From positions 2,790,001 to 2,854,000 of the forward strand of contig NZ_OY726397.1 in NCBI RefSeq assembly GCF_963378095.1: 64,000 nt of DNA, given 5' to 3'. Every line of letters begins with the position of its first letter. Within the stretch, counting starts at the first letter, position 1. This stretch comes from Mycolicibacterium sp. MU0053 (lineage in GTDB: Bacteria; Actinomycetota; Actinomycetes; Mycobacteriales; Mycobacteriaceae). A program made the position numbers and the translations under genes. The notes under the pieces are model-generated. The model was not told where the DNA came from and did no database searches. It saw only the letters and a program-made list of their open reading frames with translations. This document shows, one piece after another, positions 9,182-16,411 of this stretch.

Positions 9182-10810
9182 TTGTCCCGCCTGGTCACCG
9201 CGTCTGCCTCGGTGCGGCGATTCCTCGTCGGCACTGTGGGATGCGGTGTGGTCACCGCGGTGTGCGCGATCAGCTCCGCGATCGTGCTGGCTCATCTGGT
9301 GGCCGCGCTGATCACCGACCCGGACAGCCGAAGCCTTGCGCAACAAGCCATCCCGCTGATGCTGCTCGCGCTGATCTGGACGGTGCGCACGGTGGCGCAG
9401 TGGGCGCAGGCGCGGATCAGCCAGCACGAAGCCAGCGCGGTCATCGCCGACCTCAGCGGGCAGGTGCTGCGGGCGGTCACGGCCGGCAGCCCGCGCGCGC
9501 TGGCCGCACACCGCGATGATGCGGCCGCGGTGGTGCTACGTGGACTCGACGGCCTGCGGCCCTACTTCACGTCGTATCTGCCCGCGCTGCTGCTCGCCGC
9601 GGTCCTTACCCCCGCGGCGCTGATCGCGATGGCCACCTTCGATCTGCAGGCCGCGGCGATCGTGCTGGTGGCCCTGCCGCTGGTCCCGCTGTTCATGGTG
9701 CTGATCGGACTGGTCACCGCCGACCGTTCGGCGGCCGCCCTGGCGGCGATGACCTCACTGCAATCGCGGCTGCTGGACCTGATCGCCGGGATCCCGACCC
9801 TGCGCGCCCTGGGGCGGGCCGACGGCCCAGGCGCGCGCATCGCCGAACTCAATGCGGCCCACCGCCGTTCGGCGATGGCGACGCTGCGGATCACCTTCAT
9901 GTCGAGCCTGGTGCTGGAATTGCTGGCGACGCTCGGGGTGGCGCTGGTAGCGGTCAGCGTCGGCCTGCGCCTGGTCTACGGCGATGTTGGTCTGGCCGCG
10001 GCTTTGACCGTGCTGCTGCTGGCTCCCGACGTGTTCTGGCCGCTACGCCGCGTCGGCGTGGCCTATCACGCCGCTGATGATGGAAAGACCGCCGCGGCAA
10101 AGGCCTTCGAACTCATCGAGATGGGCGTCGGACCGTCCGGCGGGTCCCGGACCGTAACCGCTGCCGGCGCACCGATTCGCATCGAGGCCGTGACCGTCAG
10201 CGGTCGGGACGGTCCCCGGCCCGCCGATCTCTGGGCGATCGTCGAACCCGGCGCGATCACCGTCCTCACCGGACCCAACGGCGCAGGCAAATCGACGACG
10301 TTGCAGGTGATCGCGGGCCTGACCGCGCCGAGCGCCGGTCGGGTCACGATCGGCGGGGTCGAAATCGGGGATCTCGACCGCCGGTTGTGGTGGCGCCAAC
10401 TGTCCTGGTTGCCGCAGCGCCCGGTGCTGGTCCCGGGCACCGTAGCCGAGAACCTGGCGTTGTTCGGACCGCTGAACGACCCGGATGCCGCCTGCGCGGC
10501 ATCCGGTTTCGACGCCGTCCTGCGCGAGCTCCCCGACGGCATCGCGACACCGATCGGCCGCGGGGGTGTCGGACTGTCGCTGGGTCAGCGTCAACGGCTC
10601 GGACTGGCGCGTGCGCTGGGGTCGAGTGCGCCGGTACTGCTGCTCGACGAGCCCACCGCCCATCTCGACGCCGGAACCGAGGCGCGGGTGCTCGGCGCAC
10701 TGCGGGCCCGGGGGCGCGACGGCGACACGGTGGTGATCGTGGGACACCGCCCGCCGGTGTTGGCCATCGCGGACCGCATTGTGGAGGTCGGTGCTCATGT
10801 GGCGGCATGA
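9182..10810 (+). CDS. cydD: Thiol reductant ABC exporter subunit CydD
   Basis: This roughly 542-residue half-exporter has six membrane helices in about residues 15-300 and a nucleotide-binding domain with Walker A G-P-N-G-A-G-K-S (about 364), signature L-S-L-G-Q and Walker B L-L-L-D-E-P. The CydDC heterodimer exports cysteine or glutathione-like thiols in E. coli and is needed for cytochrome bd assembly. The best available start is TTG 9182, 35 bases after cydB; no ATG or GTG fits better, so the true start could differ by a few codons. It overlaps cydC by 14 bases. Confidence 0.93.
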   Translation: MSRLVTASASVRRFLVGTVGCGVVTAVCAISSAIVLAHLVAALITDPDSRSLAQQAIPLMLLALIWTVRTVAQWAQARISQHEASAVIADLSGQVLRAVTAGSPRALAAHRDDAAAVVLRGLDGLRPYFTSYLPALLLAAVLTPAALIAMATFDLQAAAIVLVALPLVPLFMVLIGLVTADRSAAALAAMTSLQSRLLDLIAGIPTLRALGRADGPGARIAELNAAHRRSAMATLRITFMSSLVLELLATLGVALVAVSVGLRLVYGDVGLAAALTVLLLAPDVFWPLRRVGVAYHAADDGKTAAAKAFELIEMGVGPSGGSRTVTAAGAPIRIEAVTVSGRDGPRPADLWAIVEPGAITVLTGPNGAGKSTTLQVIAGLTAPSAGRVTIGGVEIGDLDRRLWWRQLSWLPQRPVLVPGTVAENLALFGPLNDPDAACAASGFDAVLRELPDGIATPIGRGGVGLSLGQRQRLGLARALGSSAPVLLLDEPTAHLDAGTEARVLGALRARGRDGDTVVIVGHRPPVLAIADRIVEVGAHVAA

Positions 10811-12518
10811 CCCACTGCTACGCGCGCTGATACTGCTGCGTCCGCGACTGCCGCGACTGGGGCTCGCGGTGCTCTGTGGCGTGCTGTCCTTGGGTAGTGC
10901 CCTGGCCCTGGCCGCGGTTTCGGCGTGGCTGATCACGCGCGCCTGGCAGATGCCGCCCATCCTGGATCTGTCGGTGGCCGTCGTGGCGGTACGGGCGTTC
11001 GGCATCTCCCGCGGCGTCTTGCATTACTGCGAACGGCTGGCCTCCCACGACAGCGCGCTGCGGGCCGCCGGGTCGGCACGGGAACAAATCTACCACCAAC
11101 TCGCGCACGGACGCCCAGAAGTTACCGCACGGCTGCACGAGGGTGAGCTGATCGGCCGAGTCGGCCATGATGTCGACGAACTGTCCGATGCCCTGGTGCG
11201 CGCCGTGTTGCCGATTGCCGTGGCCACCGTGCTCTCGGTGGCGGCCATCGGTGTCATCGCCGTGATCTCGGTGCCGGCCGCCGTCGTGCTGGCCGGCTGC
11301 CTGCTGGTCGCCGGGGTGCTGGCGCCGTGGCTCTCGGCTCGCGGCGCCGCCGCCCAGGAGGAACTGGCCCGCGGTCATCACGCGGAGCGCGACATCGCCG
11401 CCATGACCGCCCTGGAACACGGCCCGGAGCTGCAGGTCAGCGGGCGCCTTCCGGGCGTAATCGCCGATTCCGAACGCCACCAACGCGATTGGGGCGCCGC
11501 GCTGGATCGTGCGGCCCGCCCGTCGGCGTTCGGTGCGGCAATGCCCACGGCGGCTATCGGCGTCAGCGTCCTGGGCGCCGTCGTCGTCGGGATCGGGATA
11601 GCCTCCGCGGTCGCTCCCACCACGCTGGCCATCCTGATGCTGCTGCCGCTGTCGTCGTTCGAAGCCACGACCGCGTTGCCGGCGGCCGCGGTGCAGCTGA
11701 CCCGGTCGCGGATCGCGGCCCGAGGCCTGTTCCAGCTCGTTGGCGGCGACGTCGAATCCACCTCCGTACCAACGACGTCGCCCGCCTCCCTCGATCTCAC
11801 GCTGCGCGCAACTGCGGTTACCGGGCATCCGGGGACGGCGCGGCCGGTACCAGTGGACGTCACGCTGCCCCCGGGTGCACGCCTGGCGATCACCGGACCG
11901 AGCGGCTGTGGCAAGACCACCGCGCTGATGACGCTGGCCGGCTTGATGCCCGCCCTCGACGGGACGGTCACCCTCGGCGGTTATCCGCTGGCGTGTCTCG
12001 CCGAGGACGAACTGCGGAGCAAGATAACGTTTTTCGCCGAGGACGCGCACCTGTTCGCCACGACAGTGCGCGACAACCTGCTGGTGGTGCGGGGCGACTG
12101 CACCGACGCTGAGATCGAAGCCGCCTTGGCCCGAGTCGGATTGGGCGGGTGGCGCGCAGGGCTGCCCGACGGCCTCGCTACCGTCCTGGTCGGTGGCGCC
12201 GCAGCGGTGTCAGCGGGTCAGCGTCGTCGCTTGCTGTTGGCCCGCGCGTTGTTGTCCACGTCCCCGATCCTGTTGCTGGACGAGCCCACCGAACACCTCG
12301 ACGCGGCGGATTCCGATGCGCTGCTGCGCGACTTGCTGACACCCGAGGGCGGACTGTTCGGCCCGGACCGGACCGTGGTGCTCGCGACCCACCACCTGCC
12401 TGCCGAGTTGGCCCGACGCGTCGATGGTCTGCATCTGCAAATGGACTGCGGCAGGTCCGCGGCAGGTATCGTGGCGAGCGGTCGTTCAATTCCTCTTGAC
12501 CAGGAGCGCAATTCATGA
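10797..12518 (+). CDS. cydC: Thiol reductant ABC exporter subunit CydC
   Basis: This 573-residue partner of CydD has six predicted membrane helices followed by an ATPase domain with Walker A G-P-S-G-C-G-K-T (about 367) and Walker B L-L-L-D-E-P-T-E-H-L-D. The ABC signature is degenerate, V-S-A-G-Q in place of L-S-G-G-Q, so the two ATP sites of the heterodimer are probably unequal. ATG 10797 is chosen because GGAGG at 10782-10786 is 10 bases upstream; GTG 10791 is the alternative. It shares an ATGA overlap with the next gene. Confidence 0.93.
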   Translation: MWRHDPLLRALILLRPRLPRLGLAVLCGVLSLGSALALAAVSAWLITRAWQMPPILDLSVAVVAVRAFGISRGVLHYCERLASHDSALRAAGSAREQIYHQLAHGRPEVTARLHEGELIGRVGHDVDELSDALVRAVLPIAVATVLSVAAIGVIAVISVPAAVVLAGCLLVAGVLAPWLSARGAAAQEELARGHHAERDIAAMTALEHGPELQVSGRLPGVIADSERHQRDWGAALDRAARPSAFGAAMPTAAIGVSVLGAVVVGIGIASAVAPTTLAILMLLPLSSFEATTALPAAAVQLTRSRIAARGLFQLVGGDVESTSVPTTSPASLDLTLRATAVTGHPGTARPVPVDVTLPPGARLAITGPSGCGKTTALMTLAGLMPALDGTVTLGGYPLACLAEDELRSKITFFAEDAHLFATTVRDNLLVVRGDCTDAEIEAALARVGLGGWRAGLPDGLATVLVGGAAAVSAGQRRRLLLARALLSTSPILLLDEPTEHLDAADSDALLRDLLTPEGGLFGPDRTVVLATHHLPAELARRVDGLHLQMDCGRSAAGIVASGRSIPLDQERNS

Positions 12519-13081
12519 CCTTGCCACCGCCCCCGGAGTCCACCGGGGGATCCGATGAACCGACCGGCACCACCGGTTCCGGCGCCCCACCGCCGTACCC
12601 CCCGCCGGTCGGTCCCGGAGGTTATGGCGGTGGCTACCCACCGCCACCGCCGCAGCCGTACTCGGGATATACCCCGCCCCCGCAACTGATGCGCAACGGC
12701 CTCGGGATCGCCGCGCTGGTGGTGGCGCTGCTGTCGTTGCCCGCGGCACTGACCATCGTCGGGGGCCTGATCCTCGGCATCACCGCGATCGTGCTCGGCG
12801 TCATGGGGCGCGGCCGGGTCTCCCGGGGCGAGGCCGACAACGGCGGCGTCGCCGTGGCCGGGATCGTGCTCGGCGGCCTCGGTGTGGCGTTGAGTCTGGT
12901 CATGATCCTCGTCGCGGTGGTCGCGGGCCGGTGGTTCATGGATTGGGGCGGCCGGGACTACTTCGACTGCATGCAGGAGGCCGGCAACGACCGGACCTCG
13001 CAGGAGCAGTGCGAGGACGAGTTCCGCGGCAAGCTCGAAGAGAAGTTCGGTATGACGGTCACGCCGTCGACATTGCCCTGA
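12515..13081 (+). CDS. DUF4190-type membrane protein with Pro/Gly-rich N-terminus
   Basis: This 188-residue protein has about 65 residues of Pro/Gly/Tyr-rich disordered N-terminus, then two membrane helices (about 68-95 and 110-140) flanking a short basic loop G-R-G-R-V-S-R-G, the usual DUF4190 arrangement. A roughly 45-residue acidic tail follows, with two Cys (C-M-Q and E-Q-C-E). The start codon overlaps the cydC stop as ATGA, so it is probably co-expressed with the oxidase operon. Function unknown; the two tail cysteines are a possible link to the thiol export theme. Confidence 0.8.
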   Translation: MTLPPPPESTGGSDEPTGTTGSGAPPPYPPPVGPGGYGGGYPPPPPQPYSGYTPPPQLMRNGLGIAALVVALLSLPAALTIVGGLILGITAIVLGVMGRGRVSRGEADNGGVAVAGIVLGGLGVALSLVMILVAVVAGRWFMDWGGRDYFDCMQEAGNDRTSQEQCEDEFRGKLEEKFGMTVTPSTLP

Positions 13082-13087
13082 TCGGCA

Positions 13088-13975
13088 CTATTTGCGGCTC
13101 GGGAAGTGTTTGACGATGCCTTCCTGCACCACGGTGGCCAGGAGCAGGCCGCTGCGATCGAAGAAGTGCCCGGTGCCCAGCCCGCGGGACTCGGCAGCCA
13201 CCGGTGACATCGTCGAGTAGAGCACCCATTCGTCGAACCGCACCGGCCGGTGGAACCACACCGAATGGTCGATGGTGACGGCGAAAATCCGGTCGTGTCC
13301 CCAGGACAGTCCGTGGGTGGTGATGATCGAGTCCAAAATGGTGGTGTCCGACGAGTAGACCAGGGCGGCTTGGTGCAGTACCGGATCGTCGGGCATCGGC
13401 CCCTCGGCGGTCATCCAGACCCGGTTGTGGTCCAGCGCAGCGCCCTTGTCGCGCATGATCCATGCCGGGTCGTTGGTGTAGCGCCACTCGATGGGCCTGG
13501 AAGCGTTGACGAACAGCGGGACGGTCTCCTCGTAACCCGCGAGCAGTTCGTCGATCTTGGGCAGATCCTCAGGTGCGGGCACTTCGGGCGCGGAGATGTT
13601 GTGCTCGAGCCCACGTCCGCCGGCGAGATAGGAGATCAGCGCCGTGCCCAGCAGCACACCGTTCTGGGTGACGTCGACGCGACGGTTGGCGAAGCGGCGC
13701 TCGTCGCGCAACCGCACCACCGTGAACTCCAGATCCTCGGCGGGGTCCCCGCCCGCGATGAAATGCATCGACAGCGCACTCGGCGGCAGGTTGGCCGGCA
13801 CGGTCCGGCTCCCGGCCACGAAGGCCTGAGCTGTCATCTGGCCACCAAAGGTGCGAACCGGATTCTTGCTCGGGTGTGAACCGAAGAAGGTTTCCGGACC
13901 GTCACCGGCCTCGCCGCGTCGCAGGTCGAGGATCGCCAACAGCTCTTCGAAATCAGTTCCGGCTGATGGTCTCAT
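13088..13975 (-). CDS. tesB: Acyl-CoA thioesterase II
   Basis: This 295-residue double-hotdog thioesterase hydrolyses acyl-CoA to free acid and CoA. The N-terminal hotdog includes G-G-Q-M-T-A-Q-A, and the C-terminal hotdog includes W-x-x-D-x-G-A-A-L-D and S-x-D-T-T-I-L-D, ending with the Q-E-G segment. Length and order match TesB. An AGGAGG ribosome site lies upstream of ATG 13975. It follows pyk on the same strand after 45 bases, an order also seen in M. tuberculosis (pykA-tesB1). Confidence 0.93.
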   Translation of the reverse strand: MRPSAGTDFEELLAILDLRRGEAGDGPETFFGSHPSKNPVRTFGGQMTAQAFVAGSRTVPANLPPSALSMHFIAGGDPAEDLEFTVVRLRDERRFANRRVDVTQNGVLLGTALISYLAGGRGLEHNISAPEVPAPEDLPKIDELLAGYEETVPLFVNASRPIEWRYTNDPAWIMRDKGAALDHNRVWMTAEGPMPDDPVLHQAALVYSSDTTILDSIITTHGLSWGHDRIFAVTIDHSVWFHRPVRFDEWVLYSTMSPVAAESRGLGTGHFFDRSGLLLATVVQEGIVKHFPSRK

Positions 13976-14020
13976 CTGTGGATCGAGCCTCCTGTTGGCC
14001 TGCCGGTCTGATCACGGGTG

Positions 14021-15439
14021 CTAGTGGTCGTCCTCTCCGATGCGGTGGACATGAATCAGATTCGTCGAGCCTACTGTGCCCGGCGGAGCGCCTGCGACGA
14101 TGATCACCAGATCGCCGCGCTTGTACCGACCGAGGTCCAGCAGCGACTTGTCGACCTCGCGGATCATGTCGTCGGTGGCTGCCATCTGGGGCACGATGAA
14201 GGTTTCGGTGCCCCAGGTCAGGGCCAACTGGCTACGGACCTCCGGCAGCGCCGTGAACGCCAGCAGCGGCAGCCGGGTGTGCAGCCGTGCCAGGCGCTTG
14301 ACCGTGTCCCCGGATTGAGTGAAGGCCACCAGCGCCTTGGCCTCGAGGCGCTCACCGATGTCGCGGGCCGCGTACGAGATGACGCCACGCTTGGTCCGCG
14401 GCAGATGCGTCAGCGGCGGGGCGTCGATCGAATTCTCTTCGACTGCACTGATGATGCGGGCCATCGTGCGCACCGCCTCCAGCGGGTACTTGCCCACCGA
14501 GGTCTCCCCCGACAGCATCACCGCGTCGGCACCGTCGAGGACGGCGTTGGCCACGTCGGAGGCCTCGGCACGAGTCGGACGCGAATTCTCGATCATCGAT
14601 TCGAGCATCTGGGTCGCGACGATGACCGGTTTGGCGTTCTCACGGGCCATCTGGATCGCCCGCTTCTGCACCAGCGGCACCTCCTCGAGCGGAAGCTCGA
14701 CACCGAGGTCTCCGCGGGCCACCATCACCGCGTCGAAGGCCAGCACGACGGCCTCGAGATTGTCGATGGCTTCCGGCTTTTCGAGTTTGGCGATGACCGG
14801 GACGCGGCGACCCACCCGGTCCATGATCTCGTGCACGATTTCGACGTCGGCCGGCGACCGCACGAACGACAACGCCACGAGGTCAACACCGAGGTGCAAC
14901 GCGAATTCCAGGTCTTCGATGTCTTTTTCGCTCAGTGCCGGCACCGACACGTTCATCCCGGGCAGCGACAGACCCTTGTTGTTGCTGACCGGCCCGCCCT
15001 CGGTCACGGTGCACACCACGTCGGAACCATCGATGTGCTCGACCACCAGTGCGACCTTGCCGTCGTCGACGAGGCAGCGGTCCCCCGGCTGGGCGTCGGC
15101 GGCGAGCTGTTTGTACGTGGTCGAGACCCGGTCGTGGGTGCCCTCGACATCCTGGGTGGTGATCCGCACCGTCTCGCCGGTGGCCCAGTAGGTCGGCCCG
15201 TCAGCGAACCTGCCGAGCCGGATCTTGGGGCCCTGGAGGTCGGCCAGGACGCCCACGGCGCGCCCGGTCGCGTCGGAGGCCTTGCGTACCCGCTCGTAGT
15301 TTTCTTTGTGGTCCACATAGTCACCGTGGCTGAAGTTCAGCCGGGCCACGTCCATGCCGGCCTCGACAAGCGCCCGGGTCTTGTCGTCGGTCGCGGTGGC
15401 GGGGCCCAAGGTGCAAACGATCTTGGCGCGTCTACTCAC
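14021..15439 (-). CDS. pyk: Pyruvate kinase
   Basis: This 472-residue glycolytic enzyme converts phosphoenolpyruvate and ADP to pyruvate and ATP. It starts S-R-R-A-K-I-V-C-T-L-G-P-A, with N-F-S-H-G-D, substrate lysine region V-I-A-K-L-E-K-P-E-A, metal-binding G-D-L-G-V-E-L-P and A-T-Q-M-L-E-S-M. Length equals the family norm. The start is GTG 15439. A weak stem-loop (15499-15536) and a 15-base palindrome (15544-15558) lie upstream. Confidence 0.97.
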   Translation of the reverse strand: MSRRAKIVCTLGPATATDDKTRALVEAGMDVARLNFSHGDYVDHKENYERVRKASDATGRAVGVLADLQGPKIRLGRFADGPTYWATGETVRITTQDVEGTHDRVSTTYKQLAADAQPGDRCLVDDGKVALVVEHIDGSDVVCTVTEGGPVSNNKGLSLPGMNVSVPALSEKDIEDLEFALHLGVDLVALSFVRSPADVEIVHEIMDRVGRRVPVIAKLEKPEAIDNLEAVVLAFDAVMVARGDLGVELPLEEVPLVQKRAIQMARENAKPVIVATQMLESMIENSRPTRAEASDVANAVLDGADAVMLSGETSVGKYPLEAVRTMARIISAVEENSIDAPPLTHLPRTKRGVISYAARDIGERLEAKALVAFTQSGDTVKRLARLHTRLPLLAFTALPEVRSQLALTWGTETFIVPQMAATDDMIREVDKSLLDLGRYKRGDLVIIVAGAPPGTVGSTNLIHVHRIGEDDH

Positions 15440-15498
15440 GTTGAGCCAGCTTAGTCGCAGTCAGACGGCATCTCGACCGATACAGATGGCGGCCGGTT

Positions 15499-15558
15499 TC
15501 GGGCAGGCACACGTAGCTGTTTGGTCATCTGCCCGACCGCCTACGGCAACCGTTGCCG
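15499..15558. promoter_or_regulatory. Two inverted repeats between DUF2752 gene and pyk
   Basis: Within the 129-base gap, TCGGGCAG (15499-15506) pairs with CTGCCCGA (15529-15536) across a 22-base loop. CGGCAAC and GTTGCCG (15544-15558) form a 7-bp dyad around one base. Neither is followed by a T tract on either strand, so an operator is likelier than a terminator. Function not determined. Confidence 0.25.
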
Positions 15559-15568
15559 GTGCGTCGGT

Positions 15569-15982
15569 TCAGCCGCTGAGAAGGGTCGGAACCAATGGAA
15601 ACCCGGGCAGATTCCGCACCACGGTCCAGCCCACCGTGGCGCTCAACACCGTGGCCCCGGCCCACCACGTGACGAGCGGTCGCCCGACCCGGAGGCGCCA
15701 TACCCCCCACAACAGCAGCAAAGGTATGCCGACCAACAGGAACACGTTGTCCGTGACCGCTGCGGCCATGTCACCATGCAAGACGCCGTGGGTCATCCGC
15801 AGGCCGCCGCACGCCGGGCAATCCCAACCGGTGATCATCTTGAAGGGGCACGGCGGGAACAAGGATCCGGGCCGGTGCGGGTCGACGAGACCCACATACG
15901 CGAGGCCACCGGCGACGGCGGCGCCGGTTCCCAGCGCCGCAATAACTCCGGCGCGTCCCGAGGTGGTGCCGTTAGGTCCCAT
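15569..15982 (-). CDS. DUF2752 membrane protein
   Basis: This 137-residue protein has a short N-terminal helix, then the DUF2752 signature C-P-F-K...C-P-A-C-G-G-L-R-M-T-H at about residues 43-63, then two membrane helices. The Cys-rich motif sits close to the membrane and could bind a metal or form disulphides, but the family has no firm function. It overlaps the TM2-domain gene start-to-stop by 11 bases, so the two are probably made together. Confidence 0.8.
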   Translation of the reverse strand: MGPNGTTSGRAGVIAALGTGAAVAGGLAYVGLVDPHRPGSLFPPCPFKMITGWDCPACGGLRMTHGVLHGDMAAAVTDNVFLLVGIPLLLLWGVWRLRVGRPLVTWWAGATVLSATVGWTVVRNLPGFPLVPTLLSG

Positions 15983-16379
15983 CGCGCAGCGGACGACCCT
16001 GCGTATCGCGCACCTTGTCCGTGAGAATCATCACCGCGTCGATGAGACCCCAAATCACCGCGCCGATTCCGCAGGTCACGATTCCGACGATGAGTTGGGT
16101 GATGGCCAGACCGGTGTCACCGAGATAGAACCGTCCGATGCCGCAGATCCCGACCAGTCCCACGAGTTGCAGCAGGCCGGCGACCACCTTCGATTTATCG
16201 GAGAACGGCTCGCCGGTGACCGGGTGGCGGCCCCACGGCGCGCTCGGGTCGTAGTAGGCGCCCGGCGGCGGCGGGTACTGCCCCGGGCTGGGATACTGCG
16301 GCGGCACCGGCGGTGGGTACTCGTAGGAATGCTGCGGCGGGGTCGTATCGCCGTCTGCTGGGCCGGGCGAAGAAGTCAT
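15972..16379 (-). CDS. TM2-domain membrane protein with Pro/Tyr-rich N-terminus
   Basis: This 135-residue protein has a roughly 55-residue Pro/Tyr/Gly-rich disordered N-terminus and then a TM2 domain. The second half has two membrane helices with the conserved G-R-F-Y-L-G-D turn between them, and W-G-L-I-D near the end. ATG 16379 is chosen because the longer reading runs into the lgt 3' end without similarity. TM2 proteins are widespread and mostly uncharacterised. It lies 32 bases after lgt on the same strand. Confidence 0.82.
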   Translation of the reverse strand: MTSSPGPADGDTTPPQHSYEYPPPVPPQYPSPGQYPPPPGAYYDPSAPWGRHPVTGEPFSDKSKVVAGLLQLVGLVGICGIGRFYLGDTGLAITQLIVGIVTCGIGAVIWGLIDAVMILTDKVRDTQGRPLRDGT

Positions 16380-16411
16380 GCGTTCAGGATGCCAGACACA
16401 GCACACCCAAG

